Virus record (IMG/VR): IMGVR_UViG_3300025127_008281
Location: 1-64,000 of that record
Source of the DNA: a virus
Length of the DNA: 64,000 nucleotides
Reading direction: 5' to 3' (one strand)
The stretch's first letter is position 1. Each line of letters opens with the position of its first letter. The notes under the pieces were generated by a model. The model did not search any database. It saw only the letters and a list, made by a program, of their open reading frames with translations, and was not told where the DNA came from. A program made the position numbers and the translations under genes. This document shows positions 41,668 to 50,239 of the stretch, in pieces.

Positions 41668-41675
41668 TATTTATG
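41668..41675 (-). promoter_or_regulatory. Late promoter CATAAATA of structural operon
   Basis: CATAAATA 64 nt before the ATG at 41604. Leader of about 58 nt with a stem-loop and AGGAGG. One of few late promoters here with a long leader. Confidence 0.55.
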
Positions 41676-41703
41676 GTAAAGATTGGTAAATTATGCGATA
41701 ATA

Positions 41704-42078
41704 TTAAGAATTATCCAGTTTTAATTCGGTTTCTGCCACTACAGACAAAGATACTGACTTGTTGTTGACTCCAACACTATCACCCATGTCTCTGATAGCA
41801 GTTTGTAAAGTTGATGCTGTCCAGCCAGGCCTTTCCATGGTTATGTCTATTCTGCCGGTGGCCGCGTTGTCTATCCTTTGATACAATATTGTTCCTCGTT
41901 GTAGGATCACTCTAATTAAGTTGTGAACTGTTTCGTCAAAGTCCAGTTCTGTCCTAACATCTAACACTGAACTATCACTTTGTATGAGAGTGATGTGGAA
42001 AAACTTTACTTCAGCTCCAGCAAAGTTATCTGTGCTACCGATAGCGTCAGTTACTTTAAAATTGTTTGGTGTTGCCAT
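41704..42078 (-). CDS. Tandem virion-type protein 1, 124 aa
   Basis: VKFFHITLIQSD then VLDVRTELDFDETVHNLIRVILQRGTIL. Mixed alpha/beta, similar in plan to the next three genes. Late promoter 7 nt before its ATG, without a Shine-Dalgarno. Confidence 0.55.
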   Translation of the reverse strand: MATPNNFKVTDAIGSTDNFAGAEVKFFHITLIQSDSSVLDVRTELDFDETVHNLIRVILQRGTILYQRIDNAATGRIDITMERPGWTASTLQTAIRDMGDSVGVNNKSVSLSVVAETELKLDNS

Positions 42079-42085
42079 ATATGAA

Positions 42086-42092
42086 TATTTAA
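42086..42092 (-). promoter_or_regulatory. Late promoter TTAAATA, 7 nt before ATG
   Basis: TTAAATA ends 7 nt before the ATG at 42078; it lies just after the stop of the Cys-rich ORF. Confidence 0.5.
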
Positions 42093-42096
42093 TTTA

Positions 42097-42225
42097 TTAT
42101 TTTGAGTCTTTATCTAAGCACTCTTTACAATCACAGATATCACAGGTTCCGCAATTTGTACAAGCTTCTTTGCAGTGCGGTAAACATGCACATCTAAAAC
42201 ATTTATTTTTTCTTTGCTCTGTCAT
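42097..42225 (-). CDS. Cys-rich microprotein, 42 aa (10 Cys)
   Basis: Ten Cys among 42 residues in CxxC and CxC patterns (CFRCACLPHC...CTNCGTCDICDCKEC), plus Lys/Asp-rich flanks. This resembles metallothionein or small multi-zinc proteins; no family match is claimed. It overlaps the end of the 281-aa gene by 23 nt and has no clear Shine-Dalgarno, so expression is not assured. Confidence 0.55.
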   Translation of the reverse strand: MTEQRKNKCFRCACLPHCKEACTNCGTCDICDCKECLDKDSK

Positions 42226-43048
42226 GTATATTTTGTAATAGCCTCACAAAACTATAACCACCTTTTACAATGTCATCGATCATTCTCACAACTGGTGCAT
42301 AGGCCTGCATAACAGGTGCCGGCACAGCTCTGCCCTGCCTTATCATGTCAGCGGCAACTTTGGCACGTCGCACATTTGATGCACCCACCAGCACTCTGTA
42401 ACCAGTCATTTCGTCTGGCGTAAGTTCTGCACCAGGCACGGTTCTTTCTGCATCGACAACATTATCCAACTCAAGTTTTTGCTTGTCTGCAAACTCCTGT
42501 GCCTTTCTCTGTAAGTCAGTTCCAGAAAGTTTTGCCTTAAGTGCTTGTAACAGCCTGGTTGTTGTTAGTTTTTTCCTTCGAGCATCGAGATTTGCATAAT
42601 CACTTATGGCTCTACGCAAATTTTTGTAATCCAAATTGCCTATACCTAAAGCCGATTCCAAATTTGAAAGAAATTGAAAGCTGTTTTTGAAATCTCTTAG
42701 ATATCTACGAATCGCCAGCACAGGCACTGTTTGCCTTTGCCTCAAGGCCATTGCGGCATTTTTATTGGCTAATTTTTTTGTGATCTCAGGATCGCCAGCA
42801 ACAACAGCCAGCATGTTATGAAGATCATTCGAAGTGGGTCGCACCCTATCAAAAGATCCATAGGCCAACGTGTCATTGGCATAGGCCTTTGTGAATCCTA
42901 TTGTCTGTTGGAAACTTCTAAGCAACGTAAGGGTCAGGAAAGACAAATAGATCCTTTCCGTGATTTCTTGGAATGTGTATCGTTGTAGGTCGCTTTGGCG
43001 TCTAACAATCCTGCCTTCAGATACATACTTTAAAAAAGGTGTTAACAT
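42203..43048 (-). CDS. Helical basic protein, 281 aa
   Basis: Almost entirely helical, Arg/Leu-rich, no membrane segment. Late box exactly 5 nt before the ATG. Neighbourhood is virion-type; may be structural. Family not recognised. Confidence 0.6.
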   Translation of the reverse strand: MLTPFLKYVSEGRIVRRQSDLQRYTFQEITERIYLSFLTLTLLRSFQQTIGFTKAYANDTLAYGSFDRVRPTSNDLHNMLAVVAGDPEITKKLANKNAAMALRQRQTVPVLAIRRYLRDFKNSFQFLSNLESALGIGNLDYKNLRRAISDYANLDARRKKLTTTRLLQALKAKLSGTDLQRKAQEFADKQKLELDNVVDAERTVPGAELTPDEMTGYRVLVGASNVRRAKVAADMIRQGRAVPAPVMQAYAPVVRMIDDIVKGGYSFVRLLQNIHDRAKKK

Positions 43049-43053
43049 AAAGG

Positions 43054-43061
43054 TATTTATG
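43054..43061 (-). promoter_or_regulatory. Late promoter CATAAATA, 5 nt before ATG
   Basis: CATAAATA, 5-nt gap, ATG at 43048. It overlaps the first codon of the divergent gene at 43059. Confidence 0.55.
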
Positions 43062-44114
43062 GGTAAAATGCAACGTAATTTTGTTCTGACAGATTTGATG
43101 AAAACTGGTAAACATCAAGATATAGAGCAGTTTATCAGTTCACATAGTCTACCCGATCAATCATTCAGTTTAGAATCGCAATACTATCGATTACACAATT
43201 ACGATTTGGACAGCTATGACAGGCGTTTTGTAATAATTGACGTGCGTCACGACAACAACCGGCTGAAAGGCAGTATAGAGTTTAAAGATGAACTGGAAAG
43301 GAGATGTAAACTTCTGCATAGCCAAGGTTTTGTTTTCATATCAGCCACGCCATGGGAGTCAGCAGATAATATTTCAAAAAGTGAATTGTATCCCGAAGTC
43401 AGCACACAGCATATCATATGGTCAGGTGGCGTGTCGTGGTTTTGGTCGTACATGTATCACAAACACAAAGATACGGAATTTGTTTTTGATCACAATAAAA
43501 AGAATTATGATTTCTTATATCTCAATAAAGGGGTTAGAGAACATAGGACAAATTTGTTTAACAAATTATCTTCAACAGATTTGTTACAAAAAAGTCTTTA
43601 TAGCTTTTGGCCAAACAAAAAATTAGCACAAGACTACGAATTGCCATGGGCACCGGACTATCCTTTTTATGGCATGGATCAGGACATATATGAAAAACCA
43701 TATAATGAAACTGCTTTCAATATTGTATCAGAGTCCAACGACAACGACCACGATGTGTTTATGACAGAGAAAATTTGGAAGCCTATTATTGCACAACAAA
43801 TATTTGTTGTTCACGGTAATCATTTATACCTGCAAAAACTACGTGAAATGGGTTTCAAAACATTTGGCCATTACTTTGATGAATCCTATGACCTAGAAAA
43901 AGATTCAATTAAAAAAATTGATGCCATTCATAAACTATGTAAAGATCTAATGAACAAAAATTGGAAAGATCTATATCTGCAAACTATTAAACTACGTCAG
44001 CACAACCATGATGTGTTTTTCAATAAGGAAAGATTAAGTGAACAGGTGAATAAGACTATCAATTTATTTCTTGAATTTGCTGATAGCGGTCAAATTACGT
44101 CTACTGAAGCCTAA
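43059..44114 (+). CDS. Glycosyltransferase-like paralogue A
   Basis: 351 aa from ATG 43059 (or 43068). The C-terminal half has the block shared by four genes here: DVFMTEKIWKPIIAQQIFVVHGN, LREMGFKTFGHYF, DESYDLEKDSIKKI. TEKxxxP(I/L) with a following VxxG resembles the nucleotide-sugar binding end of fucosyltransferase-like (GT10-type) enzymes, here inferred. Its 3' end overlaps the convergent gene by 51 nt. Confidence 0.6.
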   Translation: MGKMQRNFVLTDLMKTGKHQDIEQFISSHSLPDQSFSLESQYYRLHNYDLDSYDRRFVIIDVRHDNNRLKGSIEFKDELERRCKLLHSQGFVFISATPWESADNISKSELYPEVSTQHIIWSGGVSWFWSYMYHKHKDTEFVFDHNKKNYDFLYLNKGVREHRTNLFNKLSSTDLLQKSLYSFWPNKKLAQDYELPWAPDYPFYGMDQDIYEKPYNETAFNIVSESNDNDHDVFMTEKIWKPIIAQQIFVVHGNHLYLQKLREMGFKTFGHYFDESYDLEKDSIKKIDAIHKLCKDLMNKNWKDLYLQTIKLRQHNHDVFFNKERLSEQVNKTINLFLEFADSGQITSTEA

Positions 44115-45278
44115 CCTATCTACAAGTTTGACAGCGTTGCCTGTCTTGTCTACAGCAACAAATCCTTCTGGTTCTGTGACTTCCAATCCATTCTCGGTCT
44201 GTTGAAATGATCCTATTGCCATCGCTTGGTTCATTTTTTTCAGCACAAACATTTTCATCCTTTGCACCTGTTTGTAAAAAGATAGCATGTTCTGTAATGG
44301 GGCCTTTAGTTTGTTTAGGAATCGTGGCATCTGTTTGATTTTATCTTGTCTCAGGTCCAGAGCCCTTTGTGCTTTTAGACCAGATATTTGTTGTTGCATT
44401 CGATCAATATAAAATTTTCTAAAGCCTTGTAGAAATTGTGTGCTATTCTCAGGCAACTGGCCTTCTTTGACCATGGAATTAATATACATCTGAAAGAATG
44501 GTACAAAATCTTGATTGGCACCAAATAGGTTAGATAGGTTACGTGGCACCCTTGACAATAAACTTTCCAACTTGTCTATCTCAGCCAAAAATATTTTTGT
44601 TTCGTCATCTGTGAATTTTGCACTGCCAGACACATCTTTATAACTTGCGTTATCAAAGAACACTGAACTATTTTTTGAAAATTCTTCAATATTGGCCCCT
44701 GCACTGGCATTCATGTCAGCCAGTGTTTCGCCAACATAGGTAGTATGGAATATGATACCAACTTTTGCCACATCGATTTGTTTTCCCAATTCACTTTGCT
44801 CAGGTACTGCATAGGTAATGGTGTTTGGATTGAATGTTAAATGTGGCTTGCCATCTATGTTTTTTCTAGTTATGTCTTCGTCTGTGAATAGTAGGTCTCC
44901 CTGATACACACCATTCATGTTGATCTTTTTTAAATGCACCAAACATTTAAGCAGTTTTTGTCCGAGATCATCAGTGCCATGATTTTTTGCGATATCTCGT
45001 TTGGTGTAGTTTATTTTTGGACTTTGTGCGAACACCGACTTGGTGCCAACAAAAAATCTATCATTGTCAGGATTTACGCCACAGACAACAGCAGGTGCAC
45101 CGTCCCACTTCACACTCACCTTTACTGCTTCTGAACTACTGCCTTTCAAGGTAAGCAAAAGTCCTCTAAAATATTCTACAACAGCCTTGCCGCCCTCAAA
45201 GCCATCTGTTATGATAATGTCTTCTATGTGTTCTAGGTGTGTCCTTTTGAACTCTGTGAGAACATCTTCAATTAACAT
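44064..45278 (-). CDS. Ligase-like (DUF6267-type) protein, 404 aa
   Basis: VKVSVKWDGAPAVVCG near residue 50 matches motif I (KxDG) of the ligase/nucleotidyltransferase superfamily, and FFVGTKSVF could be motif III. Later motifs are not obvious. The family is common and unannotated in T4-like marine phages (I recall DUF6267). Possible RNA or DNA end-joining or nucleotidyl transfer; inference. C-terminal residues 300-404 are helical. Confidence 0.5.
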   Translation of the reverse strand: MLIEDVLTEFKRTHLEHIEDIIITDGFEGGKAVVEYFRGLLLTLKGSSSEAVKVSVKWDGAPAVVCGVNPDNDRFFVGTKSVFAQSPKINYTKRDIAKNHGTDDLGQKLLKCLVHLKKINMNGVYQGDLLFTDEDITRKNIDGKPHLTFNPNTITYAVPEQSELGKQIDVAKVGIIFHTTYVGETLADMNASAGANIEEFSKNSSVFFDNASYKDVSGSAKFTDDETKIFLAEIDKLESLLSRVPRNLSNLFGANQDFVPFFQMYINSMVKEGQLPENSTQFLQGFRKFYIDRMQQQISGLKAQRALDLRQDKIKQMPRFLNKLKAPLQNMLSFYKQVQRMKMFVLKKMNQAMAIGSFQQTENGLEVTEPEGFVAVDKTGNAVKLVDRLGFSRRNLTAISKFKK

Positions 45279-45280
45279 TC

Positions 45281-45580
45281 TTAATCCTCTTGGTATTCAC
45301 CGTCTTTAATTTTCAGAAGGTTATTTTTTACGTCCTTGTTTTCTTTAATTCTGGCAATGCCTTTAGAGAACTTAGTTTGGTCCATTGTTTTGATTGAGTT
45401 ATGAAAACGCTTCTCCAATTTATATGCAGTTTCAGGATCAAAATTTTCTTTGATATACGTGATCAATCTAATCGCAGAATCAATTATGTGAGATGCACGG
45501 CTCTCAACTACATTTTCCTTATCTTTCTTGTAAGAAATGTTGGATAGTTCATCTAATATACTGCGTGTTTCTTTTTGCAT
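45281..45580 (-). CDS. Hypothetical protein, 99 aa
   Basis: All-helical, Lys/Glu-rich. It precedes the ligase-like gene by 2 nt. Late box 6 nt before its ATG. Neighbour pairing with the ligase-like family suggests a linked role. Function unknown. Confidence 0.55.
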   Translation of the reverse strand: MQKETRSILDELSNISYKKDKENVVESRASHIIDSAIRLITYIKENFDPETAYKLEKRFHNSIKTMDQTKFSKGIARIKENKDVKNNLLKIKDGEYQED

Positions 45581-45586
45581 ATATGG

Positions 45587-45593
45587 TATTTAC
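45587..45593 (-). promoter_or_regulatory. Late promoter GTAAATA, 6 nt before ATG
   Basis: GTAAATA ends 6 nt before the ATG at 45580; predicted leader 1 nt. Confidence 0.5.
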
Positions 45594-45623
45594 ATTTGAT
45601 TGTAACACAATTATAGTAAAAGT

Positions 45624-46289
45624 CTACGGTTTAGCCACTTTTTTATACACAAAATACTTACGGCTGTTGGTGTCGTCACGGATATCAAGTATTTTTAAGT
45701 TGAATTTTTCACTCAGCTCTATAATAAATGGAACATTCCAAGCATAAAATTCAATCCAATCGGCTTCAGGTTTGTCATGCGGCAAGCCAGGATTTACCCT
45801 AAAGAACATTGTGCCACCATCGGCCAGTAGTCTTTCACATCTCTCAACCTCTGCTGTTATCTTGTCTTTACTGCCAAAGTTCACTGAGCCCAGACACAAA
45901 ATCACATCAAACTTTTGATCAGTTTTATATTCCAATGTGCCCACTTGCAGATCGGCATTTTTGTTATAAGGATCAATGCCTATTATATTATTGATTCTGC
46001 CCTTGAATTCATTATAGCCACAGCCTACATCCAGTACCGCTCTCGGTTTGAGATTGTTCACCTCATCGATCAATGCCAGACCAGAGTACTTCCATTTCTT
46101 CATGTCATTCTGCCAATATTTGGAAAAATATTTGTTTAGACATGCATCATCTATGATATTTGCATATTGTTCTAAACTATCACATCGCTTTACATCTACT
46201 CCGAATGTTTCCATAATGTAAGGTTGTGTAATTTTGGTAATATCGTTGTTGCTGAAAGAAAGCAATTCATTGAATATTTTTTTGTTCAT
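45624..46289 (-). CDS. Class I SAM-dependent methyltransferase
   Basis: 221 aa. SAM-binding motif AVLDVGCGYNEF (motif I, about residues 86-97) and DVILCLGSVNF (motif post-I/II), then ERLLADGGTMFFRV, the usual strand order. Substrate not determinable. A weak promoter (TAGACT, 17 bp, TATACT) with the -10 box 6 nt before the ATG suggests another leaderless start. Near the sulfotransferase-like and transporter genes. Confidence 0.75.
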   Translation of the reverse strand: MNKKIFNELLSFSNNDITKITQPYIMETFGVDVKRCDSLEQYANIIDDACLNKYFSKYWQNDMKKWKYSGLALIDEVNNLKPRAVLDVGCGYNEFKGRINNIIGIDPYNKNADLQVGTLEYKTDQKFDVILCLGSVNFGSKDKITAEVERCERLLADGGTMFFRVNPGLPHDKPEADWIEFYAWNVPFIIELSEKFNLKILDIRDDTNSRKYFVYKKVAKP

Positions 46290-46337
46290 TATGATAGTAT
46301 ATAATAAAAAACTTTTATAGTCTATATAGTTTTTTTA

Positions 46338-46919
46338 TTATTGATAAACAAAGACTCTGACATTGTTTTCTTTGTAATCATGTATGGGTGTGTCTTTAGG
46401 ATACTTAATTGCCAGTGTTTTACAAAGTTCTTCATTATTGTACAATTCTACTATTCTTTTTTTATTATTCTGATAGAAAGTTTTTATATCAAAGTTTTGT
46501 TTTTTTATGTGTTCCCACATTCTAGTCCTTGTCCTATAGTATTGATAGTTGGGATATGTGATATTGAATGCTCCTGCTTTGGTCCACCATTCAATACATC
46601 CACCATTGGATCTCAAACACATCACTATTGGATATCCTTTAGTCTTCAGTTCCTCGAGTTCATGAGCGAAAGTGTGACATTTGATTATCCTTCTGCCTAC
46701 ACCACTGAATGGCCCGTCCCAATCTATTGGAGTGAATTCCATTCCCGGATCCCAATATGCTCCAAAGTGCATCACTTTCTTTTCTCCAGGGGTATCAGTC
46801 TCTACGGAGTATGTTCGTTCTTCGGTATAGTCGGTGTGATCAATATCTTCGCTCCAATAGATATTTTTACACACACTGCTCCATTTAGATCCTGGTGCCC
46901 CTGTAAAAAGTATGTACAT
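46338..46919 (-). CDS. P-loop sulfotransferase-like protein, 193 aa
   Basis: Begins MYILFTGAPGSKWSSV, a P-loop-type GxPGSxxS as in sulfotransferase 5'-PSB loops, then RRIIKCHTFAHEL and YPIVMCLRS. Trp-rich middle. Activity unproven. Its ATG overlaps the end of TctC 2, so it is in the same transcript. Confidence 0.5.
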   Translation of the reverse strand: MYILFTGAPGSKWSSVCKNIYWSEDIDHTDYTEERTYSVETDTPGEKKVMHFGAYWDPGMEFTPIDWDGPFSGVGRRIIKCHTFAHELEELKTKGYPIVMCLRSNGGCIEWWTKAGAFNITYPNYQYYRTRTRMWEHIKKQNFDIKTFYQNNKKRIVELYNNEELCKTLAIKYPKDTPIHDYKENNVRVFVYQ

Positions 46920-47965
46920 TATTTCGTAAGATCTTCCTTGTACACTGTGTTGTAACCTAACTGTTTGCTTTTGAAATCAGCCAAAGTTTGAAGTGCTTCA
47001 GGAGTAATAAAAGACTTCAAAGTTTTCACTGCATTATCCCCTTCTGCTCCTGTTCTCCACTCGTATTTGCCGACCTTCTTTTCAATTGCGGCAACTGACT
47101 CGGGATCTTTTATCATCTTGTCCAAAGCCTTAACAAGTTTTTCTTTGTTTGGATTTCCTTTGTTGACCCAAAAGGCTTTTTGCAAAGCATCTCTCCAACT
47201 CTTCACAAGTTTATATGCATCGTAGAAGTCTCCACTCGGAGCGGTCAACCACATCTCTTCATACAACGCCTCGAATGTTGGCTCTTCAAAGTTAGGATCT
47301 GCATTGTGTTCACCTGTTGCTACATCCAGCAAACCATGATGGAACCAAGTGTAGGCGTCACCTTTTTGGATTACCGGCAACACATGCTTTTTGTATGCCG
47401 CAGGATTCTCTCTGGTAGCGTTCAAGTCACCTCTGATGAATGCCAAACGTCTTTCAGATCCTTTCATGCCTTTCACCCAAACAATCTTCTCCTCAAAAGT
47501 TTTAATTGGATCATTGTTAGGTCCTGCCAATAACATGGTTATAGCCATCACTTCAGGAGTCATTCCTGATCCTGATGGAAACTGTATTGGACCATTCAAC
47601 ACATCTGCGTTTTTCCTTGCACCTACAATAATATTTAAATTCATCTGTCCAATGGATTCCCAATCTAAGTAATTGTAGTCGACAGGCTCAACAAGATATG
47701 ATATACCGTTACCCCCATGTGATACCAAAATAGTTTTATTATCAAATCGCAATTCATTTTGGAATTGATTAGGGCCAAGTTGATCCCTTGCACCAGGCTT
47801 GTAGATCAAGTTGATCTTTTCGCCTAGATGTTTCTCCCATTCTGCCACAACTATCTGTGCCCACACAGAAGTTCCACCAGATGGTTTTTGTGGCACGATT
47901 AAATTGTAATCTGCCATGGCTGTTGTTGTCATTAAAAACAAAGCCATTATTGTTTTTTTAAGCAT
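46919..47965 (-). CDS. TctC-like periplasmic solute-binding protein 2
   Basis: 348 aa with signal peptide (KKTIMALFLMTTTAMA). The mature protein has the TctC outline: DYNLIVPQKPSGGTSVWAQIV, LGEKINLIYKPGAR, NFEEPTFEALYEEMW and DPESVAAIEKK near the end. It overlaps its TctA by 8 nt. It is diverged from the TctC at 16995, so the two systems probably carry different carboxylates. Confidence 0.8.
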   Translation of the reverse strand: MLKKTIMALFLMTTTAMADYNLIVPQKPSGGTSVWAQIVVAEWEKHLGEKINLIYKPGARDQLGPNQFQNELRFDNKTILVSHGGNGISYLVEPVDYNYLDWESIGQMNLNIIVGARKNADVLNGPIQFPSGSGMTPEVMAITMLLAGPNNDPIKTFEEKIVWVKGMKGSERRLAFIRGDLNATRENPAAYKKHVLPVIQKGDAYTWFHHGLLDVATGEHNADPNFEEPTFEALYEEMWLTAPSGDFYDAYKLVKSWRDALQKAFWVNKGNPNKEKLVKALDKMIKDPESVAAIEKKVGKYEWRTGAEGDNAVKTLKSFITPEALQTLADFKSKQLGYNTVYKEDLTK

Positions 47966-49394
47966 AATCTAATTTGCTCCTTTTCGTTATTCCCCAATAC
48001 AGTAAAAGTATAACACAAATAATTATAAAGATAAAGATTGGTCTTGAAATTAAATCATTTACAGTATGTAGAGATGTTAGTTGATAAGTGAGATTATATA
48101 TCCTGTCACTCAACAGGTACCCTATCAGTAGTGCTGGCCTACTGACTTGGAATTTTTTACATAGCAGTCCCAATGTTGAGAATGCAATTAGCACCGCAAG
48201 GTCTTCCCATCCGCCACTATATTGTAGAGTTGCCCAAACAATAACGGCAAGTATGAAAGGAAAGTAGTAAACATATGGAATACGTGTTACCCAACCTGCG
48301 AAATATGCCAGTCCATAACATATGAAAGCAGTGATCATTGTGCCTAATAGGAATGCAAATGTCATGCTGTCAAATAATTTGTCATCGTAAAATGTGTCTG
48401 GAGATCCTAGGTCAATTCCTAGATATAAAAATAAGCCCATCAGAATTGCGGCGAATGGTGCTCCAGGAATCCCAAACAACACAGTTGGAATAAATGATGA
48501 GGCTTTCTGAGCATTGTTGGCGCCTTCTGCCCCCACTATACCTCTAACGTTTCCGTTACCAAACTTTTCTTTAGGATTTGCGGCGACCGTGGCGCCGTAA
48601 GCCAACCAGTCTGCCATGGCTCCACCAAGCCCAGGCAAAAGTCCTATGAATGAGCCAATTGCTCCACCTCGTATGCTATCTTTCCAACAGTTAATGGAAT
48701 CTTGGAAACCTTGTTTGACATCTAACCAACTGCCATGTACCGCCTTTACAGAAGTGGTTGTTCTCCTTTTGAACCAACCATCCCATAGTTCTGGTATGGC
48801 GAAAAGTCCTGCTACAAAAGGCAATATTTGCACTCCGTCTTCAAGATATCTCCAACCCATTGTGAAACGGGGAACATTATTAACATCAACCCCAACAAGT
48901 CCTATTGTTATTCCCAAAATGATAGCAAGTGTGCTTCTAACATATTTTCTTGTGGATACAAAGCCAACCGTCACAAAGGCAAGTAATACCAATGCCCACA
49001 GTTCAGGAATGCCCATGAACATGACAACCTGTGTGTACCATGGAAGAAATAAAAAAGTCAGCGATCCCCAGAACAAACCATTTGCAGTGCTTGATGTAAT
49101 GGCGGCCGAAAGTGCTCTTGTTGCCTCTCCATTCTTGGCCATAGGGAATCCGTCCACCATTGTTGCCGCCGCAGAGTTGGCTCCGGGTATGCCCAAAAGC
49201 ACACCACTGAATGAATCACCGGTTGTTGAGGATGCCACAACTGCCACACAGAAGATTACACCCAAGTAAGGATCTCCCACAAAGTAGGGCATGAATCCAA
49301 ATAGTGTGATTAATCCTGTTGTTGCTCCTGCGGCTGGTATTAGGCCAATGATCAAGCCATAAACAATACCTGCCATTAAGATAGCAAGTTCCAT
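47958..49394 (-). CDS. TctA-like carboxylate transporter 2, large membrane subunit
   Basis: 478 aa with about 11-12 hydrophobic helices. The TctA signature LLGIPGANSAAATMVDGFPMAKNGEATRAL is complete, and GLIPAAGATTGLITLFGFMPY matches the first signature loop. FIGLLPGLGGAMADWLAYG is the second half-repeat. Na+/H+-coupled uptake of carboxylates is the family role. Separate locus from the 17963 TctA; both lack tctB. Confidence 0.88.
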   Translation of the reverse strand: MELAILMAGIVYGLIIGLIPAAGATTGLITLFGFMPYFVGDPYLGVIFCVAVVASSTTGDSFSGVLLGIPGANSAAATMVDGFPMAKNGEATRALSAAITSSTANGLFWGSLTFLFLPWYTQVVMFMGIPELWALVLLAFVTVGFVSTRKYVRSTLAIILGITIGLVGVDVNNVPRFTMGWRYLEDGVQILPFVAGLFAIPELWDGWFKRRTTTSVKAVHGSWLDVKQGFQDSINCWKDSIRGGAIGSFIGLLPGLGGAMADWLAYGATVAANPKEKFGNGNVRGIVGAEGANNAQKASSFIPTVLFGIPGAPFAAILMGLFLYLGIDLGSPDTFYDDKLFDSMTFAFLLGTMITAFICYGLAYFAGWVTRIPYVYYFPFILAVIVWATLQYSGGWEDLAVLIAFSTLGLLCKKFQVSRPALLIGYLLSDRIYNLTYQLTSLHTVNDLISRPIFIFIIICVILLLYWGITKRSKLDYA

Positions 49395-49461
49395 ACTAAA
49401 TTATTTCGGGGTTGTCTATGCTGTGAACTTCACTAGGAGCGTTACAGCAAAATATGTAAAA

Positions 49462-49629
49462 TTAATTATTCAACTGGTTTTTTGACTTAACAAAAACTGA
49501 GCCAACTTTTTGGTTATAGGCCTCCAGTTTTTCTGTGAGCTCTTTTATAATTTGTTGATATTCACTAATCTGCACTTCGAGGTTGCCTATCTTAGCTCTT
49601 AAAATTTTGATGTTATCTTCCTTGTCCAT
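49462..49629 (-). CDS. Coiled-coil microprotein, 55 aa
   Basis: Heptad-like helix (ILRAKIGNLEVQISEYQQIIKELTEKLEAY). Overlaps the 46-aa ORF by 17 nt, typical of coupled small genes. Likely dimeric; function unknown. Confidence 0.6.
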   Translation of the reverse strand: MDKEDNIKILRAKIGNLEVQISEYQQIIKELTEKLEAYNQKVGSVFVKSKNQLNN

Positions 49630-49753
49630 TGTATGATTTGTAGGATCTTTTTTTATGTTTGTTCATGGAACTCATCTTTATCCTACTTTTATTTTTACCT
49701 TGAGATGTTTTCTTTGGTTTGCCTTTTTCATATCCGCTGTGTGATCTAATCAT
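49613..49753 (-). CDS. Small basic protein, 46 aa
   Basis: About a third of the residues are Lys/Arg (KGKPKKTSQGKNKSRIK), so nucleic acid or ribosome binding is plausible. Its start is 6 nt past a perfect -10 box; predicted leaderless. Confidence 0.55.
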   Translation of the reverse strand: MIRSHSGYEKGKPKKTSQGKNKSRIKMSSMNKHKKRSYKSYNGQGR

Positions 49754-49759
49754 AACAAT

Positions 49760-49788
49760 ATTATATAGTAGACAAATATTTCAGTCAA
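49760..49788 (-). promoter_or_regulatory. Sigma70 promoter, predicted leaderless
   Basis: TTGACT (49783-49788), 17-bp spacer, TATAAT (49760-49765), then 6 nt to the ATG at 49753. Divergent from the late promoter at 49799. Confidence 0.75.
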
Positions 49789-49798
49789 CCGTATAATA

Positions 49799-49805
49799 GT
49801 AAATA
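49799..49805 (+). promoter_or_regulatory. Late promoter GTAAATA, 5 nt before ATG
   Basis: GTAAATA, 5-nt gap, ATG at 49811 (DUF1178-like gene). Predicted leaderless. Confidence 0.5.
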
Positions 49806-49810
49806 AAAGT

Positions 49811-50239
49811 ATGGCTATAAAATTTTCCTTAATATGCGAATGTTCCGCCAAATTCGAAGGTTGGTTTCCAAGCAATAAAGAATACGAAAGACAAATTGTT
49901 TCAGGAAAATTAACCTGTCCGATGTGTGATAGCACCAGTGTGCGTAAGGACATCATGGCACCTAATGTCAAAAGGAAAAGCAGTCAAATTAAGAGCAAAA
50001 CCAAAGGCCAAGGCAACCTAATGATGAGCGGCCGTGCTAGACAGATATTGAAAACCATAGAACAAACAGTCAAAAGAGAATATACCGATGTTGGTAAAAA
50101 GTTTGCACAGGAGGCCCGAAAGGCATCACGTGGTGAGCGAGATGAGAAGATATACGGCACTGCTACCAAGAAAGAAGTCAAGCAATTACAGAAAGATGGC
50201 ATCGATATTTTTCCTGTTCCAGAAATCAAAGACAATTAA
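49811..50239 (+). CDS. DUF1178-family protein
   Basis: 142 aa. IKFSLICECSAKFEGWFPSNKEYERQI and GKLTCPMCDSTSVRKDIMAPNV match the DUF1178 pattern (two CxC/CxxC pairs for a zinc ribbon, FEGWF..S..F), known mainly from proteobacterial, especially alphaproteobacterial, chromosomes. The rest is a basic helical domain. Function unknown. Its end overlaps the convergent gene by 4 nt. Confidence 0.7.
   Translation: MAIKFSLICECSAKFEGWFPSNKEYERQIVSGKLTCPMCDSTSVRKDIMAPNVKRKSSQIKSKTKGQGNLMMSGRARQILKTIEQTVKREYTDVGKKFAQEARKASRGERDEKIYGTATKKEVKQLQKDGIDIFPVPEIKDN

Noticed and set aside
40192-42078. Major capsid or portal protein among the tandem small genes
   Set aside because: Far too small and without fold signatures; treated as decoration- or structure-type only.
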